Positions 16,854 through 27,117 of a DNA stretch of 64,000 nt are shown piece by piece. The DNA lies in assembly GCF_018394335.1 (NCBI RefSeq), contig NZ_CP074572.1, positions 62,001 to 126,000 on the forward strand, read 5' to 3'. The position numbers were made by a program, and so were the translations under genes. Positions within the stretch are counted from its first letter, which is position 1; each line of letters begins with the position of its first letter. The notes beneath the pieces were generated by a model that was not told where the DNA came from, did not search any database, and saw nothing but the letters and a program-made list of their open reading frames with translations. Source of the stretch: Shewanella dokdonensis. Its GTDB lineage: Bacteria > Pseudomonadota > Gammaproteobacteria > Enterobacterales > Shewanellaceae.

Positions 16854-17167
16854 ATGAAATCGACACTTATAACATCCGCCACTGGCGCCATACTGCTCGG
16901 GCTATTAATGAGTCCATTCACGGTGAGTGCCGACCCGCATCATGATTTACCACCAGGACTGCAAAAAAGGTACAGCAAGGTAAACCATTACCACCGGGAT
17001 GGCAGAAACGCTATCACAAAGGCGATATTCTCGATAATGACATATATGGCCGAGCCAAAGTGGTGGTGCCACTTGATCGTGATGGACTCATCACTGTCAG
17101 TATTGAAGGCACACTGTTTCGTTTACATGAGAAAACTCGGCAAATTATTGAAATTCTGGCACATTGA
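16854..17167 (+). CDS. CigR-family small exported protein (frameshifted as given)
   Basis: The coding region begins with a signal peptide (KSTLITSATGAILLG ... VSA) and continues HHDLPPGLQK. With one A added to the A6 run at 16963-16968 it reads on as KVQQGKPLPPGWQKRYHKGDILD and ends at 17165-17167, giving about 104 residues. The duplicated LPPG-(L/W)-QK repeat is the mark of the CigR/RcnB-like family; CigR is an anti-virulence membrane protein in Salmonella. Here it is an orphan, and its role is unknown. A GAGGGA ribosome site precedes the ATG. Confidence 0.78.
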
Positions 17168-17187
17168 TGTGCTCAATTCTTATCGCC

Positions 17188-17213
17188 AAAAGCACCGCAA
17201 TGTACGGTGCTTT
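17188..17213. terminator. Bidirectional terminator between the CigR and AIM24 genes
   Basis: The stem AAAGCACCG / CGGTGCTTT with a 7-base loop lies between the two convergent stops, with A's to the left and T's to the right. Confidence 0.8.
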
Positions 17214-17229
17214 GGTAAAATAGCGCCGA

Positions 17230-18022
17230 TTAACGACCATCAAACATCCGACCAATACCACCCAATACGGATCCTTCACCGCGATCCGAACCGCCCATAG
17301 ACGGTGCATGGGCAATTATCCGGTCAGCCATGCGCGAGAACGGCAGACTCTGCAACCACACGGTGCCATGCCCTTGTAATGTGGCCAGGAATAAACCTTC
17401 CCCACCAAACAACATAGACTTTAATGAACCTGCGCGCTGGATATCATAGTCAATCCCTGGGGTAAATCCCACCAGACAGCCGGTATCCACCCGCAGGGTC
17501 TCCCTTGCAACTCTTTACGGATCAAGGTGCCTCCGGCGTGAATAAATGCCATTCCATCACCTTTAAGACTTTGTAAAATAAAACCTTCTCCACCAAAAAA
17601 GCCAGCACCGAGTTTGCGGTTGAATTTCATACTGACGTTAGTCCCCAAAGCTGCGGCAAGGAAACTATCTTTCTGCAGGATTAACTCGCCACCGATTTGC
17701 TCCAGATCGATCGCCAGAATTGTTCCAGGATAAGGAGCCGCAAATGATACTCGTCGCTTGCCATATCCCGTGTTCGTAAAATGGGTCATGAACAGGCTTT
17801 CGCCAGTCAGTACCCGTTTCCCGGCACCCATCAACTTACCAAAGAAACCGGATTCCGGTTCTGAGCCATCCCCATCCGCGCTTCAAAACTGATCCCCTCT
17901 TCCATATAAGTCATCGCACCAGCTTCAGCAATCACGGTTTCACCGGGATCCAGTTCTACCTCAACCAATTGCATACTTTCGCCAATGATCTCGTAATCTA
18001 CTTCATGGCAACGTTTGCTCAT
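17230..18022 (-). CDS. TIGR00266/AIM24 family protein (two frameshifts as given)
   Basis: A protein of about 264 residues is spread over three frames. It starts [20 protein letters not shown] and contains [20 protein letters not shown]. It continues [32 protein letters not shown] and [16 protein letters not shown], the repeated beta-strand pattern of the AIM24/TIGR00266 family, whose function is unknown. One base added to G4 at 17870-17873 (minus strand) restores [19 protein letters not shown]. One added at G3 (17502-17504) restores [23 protein letters not shown] precedes the ATG. Confidence 0.85.
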
Positions 18023-18240
18023 TTTTCGTTCCTCATGTTTTGTCAGGCAAGCCTTAAATGGGTCACAGCATCAACTTGGGCTATTTTTATGACATAAAAT
18101 GTCAATGGTGGCAATGACGATTTTGCGGGTTCTTTAAAAACAACCATTAATTATTGCTAATATTTCAAACTCCCATGAACAAACGCCATCACAACTTGTT
18201 TCCACGAACAACCGGTTTAGACTAGCGTCTTCTCGAATTT

Positions 18241-18870
18241 ATGCGCTGGCAACAAATGCAAAGTTACTCCCTACTCGCGGCTTTTATTCCGACATTTTTA
18301 CTGGTTTCTGCCACCCCAGGAATGTGTATGACACTCGCGATGACACTGGGTATGAGCATAGGCGTTCGCCGCACCTTATGGATGATGTTAGGAGAACTGA
18401 CGGGAGTAGCCTTGGTGGCTATTGCCTCTACGCTGGGCGTTGCGACATTGATGTTGCAGCATCCACAGCTGTTTCAGGGACTAAAATATCTGGGTGGGGC
18501 ATATCTTGTCTGGATAGGTTTCAATCTGTGGCATGCAAAAACCGCTGTAGGTGTGGCTAAGATATTGCCAGATATTCGGCCTTATGCACTGATATCTCAG
18601 GGATTTATTACCGCCATTGCCAATCCAAAAGGATGGGCATTTATGATTTCGTTATTACCTCCGTTCATTGATAGCCACATGGCGATGGCGCCTCAACTCT
18701 TAGCGCTGGTGGGCATCATCATGGTGACAGAGTTCAGTTGTCTGCTGGCCTACGCTAGCGGAGGTAAAGGACTGCGGCTGTTCCTCAACAAAGGCAATCA
18801 TCTGCGCTGGATGAATCGCATCTCAGCGCTGTTGATGATGATACTTGGGCTGTGGCTGGCATTAGATTAA
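18241..18870 (+). CDS. LysE/RhtB family amino-acid exporter
   Basis: This 209-residue inner-membrane protein has about six hydrophobic helices and the LysE N-terminal pattern (VSATPGMCMTLAMTLGMSIGVRR), then YLGGAYLVWIGFNLW and GFITAIANPKGWAFM. Family members export amino acids such as lysine, threonine or homoserine lactones; the substrate is not predictable. The start could also be the ATG at 18256 (MQSYSLLAAF); neither has a clear ribosome site. The frame is intact. Confidence 0.88.
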   Translation: MRWQQMQSYSLLAAFIPTFLLVSATPGMCMTLAMTLGMSIGVRRTLWMMLGELTGVALVAIASTLGVATLMLQHPQLFQGLKYLGGAYLVWIGFNLWHAKTAVGVAKILPDIRPYALISQGFITAIANPKGWAFMISLLPPFIDSHMAMAPQLLALVGIIMVTEFSCLLAYASGGKGLRLFLNKGNHLRWMNRISALLMMILGLWLALD

Positions 18871-18968
18871 GGCTAACAGGCAAGTTGTGATGTAGTCGCT
18901 TGTTCCCTAACCTAATTGCGCCGATGATGCCCCTTGCTCTACTCCCGCTTTAACAGGAATGATTTTGG

Positions 18969-19445
18969 ATGAAAATTGAGTACTCACCCATAGGTATAAT
19001 TCACAGCCCGTTTCAACAACAAGCCGGCACCCCAGTGCAACCATCCAGAGCCAATAATGCTGAAGGACGGATTGAACTACTGCCTGAATATATCGAAGGT
19101 TTAGCTGATCTACAGGGGTTTTCTCACATTGTACTGTTATGTCATCTGCATCAGTGCAGTGGCTTTCAGATGAAGGTGACACCTTACCTGGACGATAACC
19201 AGCGAGGGCTTTTTGCCACTCGCTCACCGCGGCGTCCCAATCCTATTGGCCTCTCCGTTGTCGAATTATTATCCATAGACAACAACATGTTAAACATTCG
19301 CAACTTGGATCTGCTGGACGGAACCCCCGTGCTCGACATCAAGCCCTACGTAGGAGAGTTTGATCAACGCCAAGGCGCAAGGTTTGGCTGGTTTGAACAC
19401 GCTAAACAGATAACTACCGCAGACAATCGCTTCTGCACCAAATAA
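18969..19445 (+). CDS. TrmO/TsaA-type tRNA methyltransferase (short form)
   Basis: This 158-residue protein of the UPF0066 (TsaA/YaeB) fold has SPIGIIHSPF, then GFSHIVLLCHLHQC and the signature TRSPRRPNPIGLSVVELL. TrmO adds the N6-methyl group on t6A37 of threonine tRNAs. E. coli TrmO is longer; this one lacks the C-terminal extension, so it may be a paralogue with another substrate. AGGAAT lies 9 bases before the ATG. A terminator follows directly. Confidence 0.85.
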   Translation: MKIEYSPIGIIHSPFQQQAGTPVQPSRANNAEGRIELLPEYIEGLADLQGFSHIVLLCHLHQCSGFQMKVTPYLDDNQRGLFATRSPRRPNPIGLSVVELLSIDNNMLNIRNLDLLDGTPVLDIKPYVGEFDQRQGARFGWFEHAKQITTADNRFCTK

Positions 19446-19449
19446 GCAT

Positions 19450-19477
19450 AAAAAGGGTGGCATCACGCCACCCTTCT
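19450..19477. terminator. Bidirectional terminator between trmO and the aldehyde dehydrogenase gene
   Basis: The stem AAGGGTGGC / GCCACCCTT with an ATCAC loop is flanked by AAAAA on the left and lies between convergent genes. Confidence 0.82.
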
Positions 19478-19493
19478 GCAAGATCAAACGGTG

Positions 19494-20884
19494 CTAAAAT
19501 GGAGCATCGATATCGACAACATCCACCAATTTGTGGTTAACGAACTCTTTCAAACCGAGTCCTAATAACTCACGGCCATAACCTGAGTTCCGGATACCAC
19601 CAAATGGCAAATCAGCCTTCACCATAGTTGGATGGTTCACAAACACCATCCCGGTAGAGATACGATGGGCAACCTTTTCACCGCGTTTCAAATCAGAAGT
19701 AAACACTGAACCGCCTAAGCCAAATGGCGAATCATTAGCAATGCGGACTGCATCATCTTCATCTTTAGCGCGCAGGATCATAGAGACAGGGCCAAAGAAT
19801 TCCCAATAATACGCAGGATTATCAGGTGTAACATTCGTCAAAATAGTCGGCTGCACAAAGGCACCTGTGGCAGGCACTTTTGGACCAACTTCTGTTGCAG
19901 TAGCCCCATGAGCCACCGCCTGCCGAATTTTCTCTTTCACTTCATCAGCAGCTGACTGTGATGACAAAGGTGCCAAGGTTGTAGTTGCATCCAGCGGATT
20001 ACCTGCTTTCAGTGCGGCAACGCCTTCGGTGTATTGACTCAAGAACTGGTCATACACTTTATCAACAATAATCATACGTTTAGACGATACACACACCTGC
20101 CCACCGTTCCAGTGACGGCCAAACACTGCCCATTTCACAGTTTTTGGCATATCGGCATCTTCTAACACCACGAATGCATCGGCACCGCCAAGTTCCAGGG
20201 TAGATTTTTTCATCGCCTTACCCGCTTGCGCGGCAACCACGGCACCGGCACCTTCTGACCCGGTCAATGCCACACCATGTACCCGCGGATCATTGATGAT
20301 TTTTTCAATCTGAGAACGGGTAGCATACAGATTTTGGAAGGCTCCATGAGGTAAGCCAGCATCACGCATCAGACTTTCAAACGCTGCCGCAGCCTGTGGC
20401 ACATTTGATGCGTGTTTCAGAATGACCGTATTACCCGCAGACAACTGCGGCGCCAAAATACGGGCGATCTGATAATAAGGGAAGTTCCAAGGCTCAATAG
20501 CCAAAATGGTTCCCAAAGGTTCATGTACTAAAGTTGCGTTGCCTTCGGCAGGATCGGCAACGGGCAGTTTTTCTGGTGCCAACAATTTCCCAGCATTCTT
20601 GACATAGTATTCAATGATTTGAGCTGACAACTCGACTTCAGCCTCAGCTTCACCAATCACCTTACCCATTTCCAGTGTCAGTAATTCGGCATATTTACGC
20701 TTGTTGTCACGCAGAATGTTAGCGGCACGTTGCAGGATCTCACCGCGATGAGCAAAAGATGTTTCGCGCCATTGCAAAAATGCAGCGTGCGCATCAGTCA
20801 GAGCCTGTTCAACCTGAGCATCTGTTGCATCTGGGAATTTTTTACCAGTTCACCGGTGTAAGGGTTAACGGTTGCATAACTCAT
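19494..20884 (-). CDS. NAD(P)-dependent aldehyde dehydrogenase, succinate-semialdehyde type (frameshifted as given)
   Basis: An enzyme of about 463 residues, similar to E. coli Sad/YneI, oxidises succinate semialdehyde or related aldehydes. The active-site Glu is in LELGGADAFVV and the active-site Cys in GGQVCVSSKR. AIEPWNFPYYQ marks the cofactor region. The first 15 residues (MSYATVNPYTGELVK) are in another frame. Adding one base to the A6 run (T6 on + at 20838-20843) joins them as ELVKKFPDATDAQVEQAL. The start at 20884 has a perfect AGGAGG site. Confidence 0.9.
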
Positions 20885-21752
20885 AAATAAAACCTCCTGA
20901 TCCATATCCGTATTATACGGAGAATAACGACGATACCTTCGCCGCCATTACAATCGTGATTAACCTTACTCCTGAATATTTATTAGATCCAGCCATTTAG
21001 TGAATAACAAGATAAATTTTCATTTATCTCAAATAGTGATACTTATTGTTTCATTAAAACGAAAGGTTGAACTAGCAATATCCGACACATCACAACAACT
21101 GAGTATACGAGCCATAACAACGAACAGTACGACAGAAACAGCACCATAGGCACTCAACATACTGAAATAGATGAAATTATATTTATTAAAATGAGAATGA
21201 TAAATTGTTTTGAAATTGTTAATAATTCAATATTCCATAGAGAATTTTATTTTGTCGCTAGGAAAAACAATATTTTAAAAACAAAATACATACAAAAAAC
21301 CAGTATTTATACCTACTATGATTAATTAAATTTAATTGTCCCGTGACTTATTATTCACTCTTAATTTTTAATTCAGAAAATAAAGCTAGCCTCAATATTT
21401 TTCAACATCTGACTGTTCGTATCGGTATAGTGATTATGGGATGTTACTTAACCCTAGAAATCATCAACTATTCAGTAGGCGTTCAAGTCAATCACCGCAA
21501 CAGCTATAGGGCTGTAACACAACATAAGCGCAGAAGACCAAACAATCCTTGGGCGTAGCTGTTTTGGGATAAACGCTCTACTTTCTGGGGACAATGCTTT
21601 TGGTAAAGTAGACGCTATCAACACCAGCAATGGGCTTAATTTGTATGGAAGTACCAGCAAGGAGTAGCCTTTTCATTAACCTGCTCACCGTTCTGCAATG
21701 GCTAATATCAGGTTAGCAGCACCTACAGCTAAATTTAATCAGCGAGGGAAAC
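20885..21752. other. Long AT-rich gene-free region
   Basis: About 870 bases, clearly more AT-rich than the flanks, hold no gene I can support. A perfect hairpin (AGATAAAT-TTTC-ATTTATCT, 21010-21029) is the only clear structure. A 71-codon GTG frame at 21343-21558 has no ribosome site or family resemblance. Near 21480-21660 two frames give protein-like fragments broken by stops, so this may be a decayed gene. Confidence 0.5.
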
Positions 21753-22546
21753 ATGGATATCAGATTAGACGGAAAAACTGCTTTGGTTACCGCATCCAGT
21801 GGCGGCATTGGCTTTGCTATAGCAAAGGAACTAGCAGCCAGCGGTGCCACGATTGTGCTCAATGGTCGCAGTGAAAAGTCGGTAAGCGCTGCCAAAGAAC
21901 GCTTATTACAATGGCTGCCGAGCGCCAAAATTATCACTGCTGCGGCGGATATTTCTGATGAAGCAGGTTGTAGTCACTTGCTATCGCAGGTACCTAAAGT
22001 CGATATTCTCGTCAATAATGCCGGGATATATGGGCCGGAGGATTTTTCGAGACCAGTGATGATACTTGGGAGCGGTACTGGCAAACCAATGTGATGTCTG
22101 GCATCCGTTTGTCGCGGGCGTATCTGCCAGCCATGCAACAGCAAGGCTGGGGGCGAGTGGTGTTTATCTCCTCTGAATCGGCGCTGAATATTCCAGCCGA
22201 TATGGTGCATTATGGGGTATCAAAAACCGCCCAACTGGCATTAGCACGAGGTCTGGCAAAGCGGCTAGCGGGCAGTGGCGTCACCGTAAATAGTGTGCTT
22301 CCAGGCCCGACTATTTCTGATGGCTTTGAAGCCATCATGGCAGATGAAGTGGCCCGTACCGGAAAATCGATAGCTACACTAGCCAAAGAGTTTGTGATGA
22401 GCCATCGTCCTAGCTCTATTATTCAACGCGCAGCCAGTGTTGAAGAAGTCGCCAACATGGTGGTTTATGTTTGTTCAACTCAAGCCTCGGCTACCAGCGG
22501 TGCGGCCTTGCGGGTGGATGGCGGTGTTGTTGACGATATTGTCTAA
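21753..22546 (+). CDS. Short-chain dehydrogenase/reductase (frameshifted as given)
   Basis: An NAD(P)-dependent oxidoreductase of about 264 residues has the cofactor motif TASSGGIGFAIA, the NNAG motif in [12 protein letters not shown], the catalytic Ser in FISSESALN and the Y-x-x-x-K in HYGVSKTAQ. It ends in a glycine-rich SDR tail (TSGAALRVDGGVV). The frame breaks at the T5 run at 22043-22047; T6 restores GPEDFFETSDDTWERYWQTNV. The substrate is unknown. It lies between two long gene-free gaps, near other redox enzymes. Confidence 0.87.
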
Positions 22547-23299
22547 GAACCTAGGGTACCGCTAATGCCATGATGGTTAGGCAAACTGCGGGTTACTCAA
22601 TGCGAGAGCAACGATCACGCTTCAGTGATGGCATAACCTCAGTGGTGTGGCAGACAACAATAGGCCAACGATTGACACTTAACCCAAGCATTTGGCGGAG
22701 ACTTTTGCGGTGATATCGGCAATGTTGTTAAGCTTATTATCTCCGCTAAGTCAGCAACAATGGGCAGACGTGGTCTGTCGGTAGTTGCGCTGTTGCATTC
22801 ACTATTTGCCGCAGCAACAAATGACAGCGAGTGATACTATAGCGTGCAGCGCTTGTGTGTAAGCCGCATTCACAGTGCGCTGCGACACATGCCACTAAGA
22901 TTTACCATGATATGCAGACATCCGTACGCCGCCTATCTGCCGGTCAAATCACCCCGAGAGTCATTAGCAGGCAGCGGCGATGCCTGATGGCAACGCATAT
23001 CAGCACACCAACGGCTCCGACGACGCAATTTACGGATTAGGTTCGGTGAGTGTCGCCGATTGAGCCATTAAGGAGATAATGAACAGGCCAAAGCCGCTGA
23101 TAACAGCAAACATCAACTCACGATTTCGACTAACCAGTCACTAACAGGTGATCCGGTGCTTTAGCTCGTGGCGATTGAGCTGTCATTTCAAGTCATCAAT
23201 AAGGCCAGCGGCTCTTCATAAAACGGGCATGTTTATGACGCGTTCCATCTGTGGAACATCTGGAACCCTTCACATAGATTGATATAAAGGAGAAAAACC
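22547..23299. other. Gene-free region, possibly a decayed gene on the minus strand
   Basis: About 750 bases have no intact gene. On the minus strand near 23060-23110 a stretch reads FAVISGFGLFIISLMAQSA, like a membrane helix, and further short open fragments follow with many stops down to about 22600. I cannot name a family. The last bases before 23300 carry the AAGGAG ribosome site of the aldo/keto reductase gene. Confidence 0.4.
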
Positions 23300-24253
23300 A
23301 TGGAAACAACAGCATTAGGCACTACCGATTTTAATATTGTCCCACTGGTATTTGGTGGCAATGTATTTGGCTGGACGCTCGATGAAAAAACCAGTTTTGC
23401 GATTCTTGATGCCTTCGTTGATGCGGGTTTTGATGCCATTGATACCGCAGACGTTTATTCGGCTTGGGCACCTAACAATAAAGGTGGAGAATCAGAAACC
23501 ATCATAGGTCGTTGGTTGAAAGCCAGGCCGGGGATGCGCGACAAAGTGAAACTCTTCACTAAGGTAGGTTCCGATATGGGACAACCAGGTCATAAAGGTT
23601 TGTCGGCCAAGTGGATTGCTCAAGCGGTTGAAGATTCACTACAACGCCTGCAAACAGACTACATTGACTTGTATTTTTCTCACTGGCCAGATCCAGAAGT
23701 TGGCTATGCCGAAACATTAACCGCTTACGATAAACTGCTTAACGCCGGAAAAATTCGCGCAATTGGCGCATCCAATCTGAATGCAGAACAGTTACAAGCA
23801 GCGCTGGATGTGGCAGAAAAACAACATCTTCCTGCCTATCAGGTGTTACAGCCAGAATATAACTTGTATGACCGCGCAGGTTTTGAGGGTGCATTACAGA
23901 AATTATGTGTCCGTAAAAATCTGGGAGTGGTCACCTATTTCAGTTTGGCGTCAGGCTTTTTGTCTGGCAAATATCGCAGCGAAGCCGATTTAAGCAAAAG
24001 CGCTCGCGGCAGTGGCATAAGCAAGTATATGAATGCAAAAGGCACCCGTATCTTGACTGCGCTGGATGAAGTCTCGGCACAACACAACGCCACACCTGCC
24101 GAAGTTGCCCTCGCCTGGCTAATTGCGGCTGAGGGAGTAACCGCCCCTATTGCTAGCGCGACCAAAGCTAGCCATGTTGCCAGTTTTGCCAAAGCGATAG
24201 CACTGAAATTATCACCAGCAGAATTGAGCAAGTTGACAAAAGCGGGTGACTAA
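23300..24253 (+). CDS. Aldo/keto reductase
   Basis: This 317-residue NADPH-dependent oxidoreductase is a TIM barrel. The catalytic region reads GFDAIDTADVYSAW with Asp and Tyr, followed by the Lys in LFTKVGSDMG and the His in DLYFSHWPDPE. IRAIGASNLNAEQL and the ITAP-like cofactor segment (VTAPIASATKASH) complete the family pattern. AAGGAG lies before the ATG. The MFS gene begins 3 bases after the stop, so the two form an operon. The frame is intact. Confidence 0.92.
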   Translation: METTALGTTDFNIVPLVFGGNVFGWTLDEKTSFAILDAFVDAGFDAIDTADVYSAWAPNNKGGESETIIGRWLKARPGMRDKVKLFTKVGSDMGQPGHKGLSAKWIAQAVEDSLQRLQTDYIDLYFSHWPDPEVGYAETLTAYDKLLNAGKIRAIGASNLNAEQLQAALDVAEKQHLPAYQVLQPEYNLYDRAGFEGALQKLCVRKNLGVVTYFSLASGFLSGKYRSEADLSKSARGSGISKYMNAKGTRILTALDEVSAQHNATPAEVALAWLIAAEGVTAPIASATKASHVASFAKAIALKLSPAELSKLTKAGD

Positions 24254-24255
24254 CC

Positions 24256-25767
24256 TTGCCCACCCTTGACCAGCGCGTGGCCACCGCGTTATTGGTGGCT
24301 GGCACCATGTTTATGGAGATGCTGGACGCTACCGTCATTACCACCGCACTCCCCGCTATCGCGGGGATTTCGGCACCGCAGCCGCCCATCTTTCACTTGG
24401 TGTCTCTGCCTATTTGGTTGCGCTGACAGTGTTCATTCCTGTCAGCGGTTGGGCGGCAGATCGCTTCGGTGCCAGGCGTATTTTCATGTTGGCTATCGCT
24501 ATCTTTACCTTAGCATCCTTGTTATGTGCTGCTTGCCAAAGCCTCACCCAATTCACGCTAGCCCGTGTCCTGCAAGGGATTGGTGGTGCCATGATGGTTC
24601 CCGTAGGGCGCTTAGTAGTTCTTAAAAGCACTCCAAAACAGCAAATGATACAGGCAATCGCCATTCTGACCTGGCCTGCCTTAGTGGCTCCTTTACTGGG
24701 ACCAGTATTGGGCGGGTGGATTGCCACACACTGGAGCTGGCACTGGATTTTCTTACTCAATCTGCCATTGGGGCTGATAGCATTAGTGGCTGCATGGTAC
24801 TTAATTCCGGCACTAAGAAGCGCCGTCACAACCTTTGACACGACAGGATTCTTATTGAGTGGTTTGGGCTTTGGCTTGTTTATGGCCGGGATTGAAACCG
24901 CGAGTCGCGATGACATCAGTACCCGTTGGGCACTCATGCTAATAGTTAGCGGAAGTCTGTTGTTGCTGCTGACAGCTTATCATTTACGACATTGCCGCCA
25001 ACCGCTATTCAATCTTACGCCACTGGCAATTAAAACCTTCAGAGTATCTGTCGTGGGGGTTCGTTATTCCGTATTGCGATCGCTTCCGCCCCTTTCTGTT
25101 GCCCTTGATGTTTCAGTTGGGGTTCGGTTTTAGTGCTGTAAAAGCCGGGACTTTGCTGCTGTGGTTGTTTGCAGGCAACTTATGTATGAAGACATTTACC
25201 AGTTGGATCATCAACCACTACGGTTTTAAAAACGTACTGATCATCAATGGTCTGCTAGTATCCGCGGGCTTTGCCGCTATGGCGATGTTTACTAAAGATA
25301 CCCCAGAATGGCTGATGATACTGGTGCTGTTTATCAGTGGTATGAACCGCTCTATGCATTTTACAGCCATGAATACGCTGGGATTTGCTGACGTTCCCCA
25401 AACGCAGATGCGCGACGCCAACACACTGCAAGCTGTTTTTGTGCAAATGAATATTGGGACAGGTATTGCGGCAGGAGCCTTGGCCCTAGCCATAGCCGCT
25501 ATGCTACATGGGAGCAGCAGCGCCATGGCAACGGCCGCCGATTTCAGGCTTGCACTGTGGTTTATTGGCGGGCTGTCACTATTAGCGATTATTGATTGCT
25601 TAACGCTTGCGGATAATGCCGGGAATGCCGTGCTAAACCCACCGCGCTTACCGGTGAGATATCACAGTCACAACACCTCCGATAAGATTAGCCTCAAACT
25701 TCTATCCCAAGTTTTACCGCAGTGCCATACGCCAGCATTTCCGACATGCCTTGGGCGATCGCGCTAG
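24256..25767 (+). CDS. MFS transporter, DHA2 drug-efflux type (three or more frameshifts as given)
   Basis: A multidrug-type exporter of the 14-helix kind follows the aldo/keto reductase gene. The N-terminus has FMEMLDATVITTALPAI and the motif A region GWAADRFGARRIF. Motif C appears as ARVLQGIGGAMMVPVGRL. The reading frame changes at G4 24363-24366, at G5 25055-25059 and at 25089-25095; one added base at each restores AGDFGTAAAHLSLGV, VVGGSLFRIAIASAP and PFLLPLMFQLG. The open frame runs into ybjQ on the other strand, so the real end may be the stop at 25683-25685 in another frame. The start is TTG and poorly defined. Confidence 0.87.
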
Positions 25768-26017
25768 TGGTAAAACGCAGGTTAACTACGGCATCAGCCC
25801 CCAACTGCTCTGCTTGCACAAGCATACGCTGGGTGGCGACCTCACGTGCCTCTGCCAGCATTTCAGTGTAACCGGCTATCTCGCCGCCAATAATCGTTTT
25901 CAAACCTGCCATAATATCGCGGCCAATGTGTTTGCTTCGCACCACATTGCCAGTCACAACGCCTAACGTCTGGGTCACTCGATAACCTGCAATGGTTTCC
26001 GTACTTGATACTTGCAA
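25694..26017 (-). CDS. ybjQ: YbjQ (UPF0145) family protein
   Basis: This 107-residue protein forms the YbjQ pentameric fold. It contains GVVTGNVVRSKHIGRDIMAGLK, GGEIAGYTEML and AEQLGADAVVNLRF. Its function is unknown (annotated as a heavy-metal-binding domain). I choose TTG at 26017 (QVSSTETIAGY), because GTGGAG lies 6 bases upstream and the length then equals the family norm; the frame is open to 26044. It converges on the MFS gene. Confidence 0.87.
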   Translation of the reverse strand: MQVSSTETIAGYRVTQTLGVVTGNVVRSKHIGRDIMAGLKTIIGGEIAGYTEMLAEAREVATQRMLVQAEQLGADAVVNLRFTTSAIAQGMSEMLAYGTAVKLGIEV

Positions 26018-26115
26018 AATTGTCTCCACAACGATTTTATACAATCAAATGGTCTATTCTCTTTACCATTAGCAATGGTCACCATCTCTGATAGTCAAGA
26101 GTAATGTCACTCACC

Positions 26116-26616
26116 TCAGTTACTTTTCAAATAAAACAGATACCAGTCATCATCTATTTTATGGTACGCCACCGTATTGGGAGAGAGCTGCGCAGCCGCC
26201 TTATCTAAGTCCGCATAAAGTGGTAACGGATTCTGTGGATGATACACATATCCTTTAGTGCTGCTACCTTCCGCCATCGGAAACACGGAACTGATAAACA
26301 TAATGCCGCCCTTGCCCCAACCACGCATGCCACCGTCAAGAGACAATAACGAGAATAATTGCCGATATTGCTGCCAGCGCCCAGTATCTACTGTGCGGTC
26401 AGGATCCATAAACTGCGGATTTATTGAGGATAATGGGACATCCTGCCGAAACATACCAATTAACTGTATATAAAGAGCACGTTGCCGCTCTAGCGCTGAA
26501 AGCAATTGAGGATCGGTCTGATGATGTATTGATGAAGGCGTCTCAGACACACTCATGGTAAACAACAAAGCCACCACCAGTGCTCCAGCCACAATAAATC
26601 TCGCTAACCATTGCAT
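26116..26616 (-). CDS. Hypothetical membrane-anchored protein
   Basis: This protein has about 166 residues, with one N-terminal membrane helix (ARFIVAGALVVALLFTMSV). A soluble domain, probably periplasmic, contains WGKGGIMFISSVFP, YVYHPQNPLPLYADLD and a C-terminal YHKIDDDWYLFYLK. I do not recognise a family. The start at 26616 has GGGA upstream and puts the helix at the N-terminus; the frame is open to 26682. It is transcribed away from mqo. Confidence 0.65.
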   Translation of the reverse strand: MQWLARFIVAGALVVALLFTMSVSETPSSIHHQTDPQLLSALERQRALYIQLIGMFRQDVPLSSINPQFMDPDRTVDTGRWQQYRQLFSLLSLDGGMRGWGKGGIMFISSVFPMAEGSSTKGYVYHPQNPLPLYADLDKAAAQLSPNTVAYHKIDDDWYLFYLKSN

Positions 26617-27117
26617 AATACGACGTCCCTGTTGGTCCTGAAGACCCGTTATATTCATCCTATGTGAAATAAGAACATGCAATAGCTAAAATGCCAAATT
26701 TTTCTCATTAAATTTGTAAATATTTGTAAATGTTTTGGTAAGACCAATAGACCAAAAAATAAGCAACCGCAAGAACTCCACCTACATCGCCACAAAAGCA
26801 CTGAAAGTATCCATTTACAACCATGACATAGCGCTAAAAACCAATCAAAAAAGTGATCCAAATCACTTATTAAGTTAGTGTATTTACGCTAATTAAGATG
26901 CAGTTTTCATGCATAGAAATAGCTTGAGAATGTCTTACATCAAGAGGGCTTTTTCACTCTCAAAAACCCATCTAATTTGCCGCTATTTTACCCAACAACG
27001 ACTGATTTTTATGTGTAACTCTAGAGAGTTATTCTATTTTTCCGCATCTTGACAGAAACTTTCGAAAGGTAAAAAATTCGGCCACCTAATCTTGGACGTA
27101 TGAGATAGATTGCCGTA
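26617..27117. other. Divergent regulatory region upstream of mqo
   Basis: About 500 AT-rich bases lie between the membrane-protein gene and mqo. They contain the CRP-like palindrome at 26851-26868 and several short A/T tracts. I see no gene. Confidence 0.6.
26851..26868. promoter_or_regulatory. CRP-like binding site upstream of mqo
   Basis: AAGTGATCCAAATCACTT contains the CRP core GTGA-N6-TCAC in a perfect palindrome of the outer seven bases. It lies about 250 bases before mqo and 235 before the divergent gene. Confidence 0.7.

Noticed and set aside
21343..21558. 71-codon GTG frame in the AT-rich gap
   Set aside because: It has no Shine-Dalgarno site, and its sequence resembles translated intergenic DNA.
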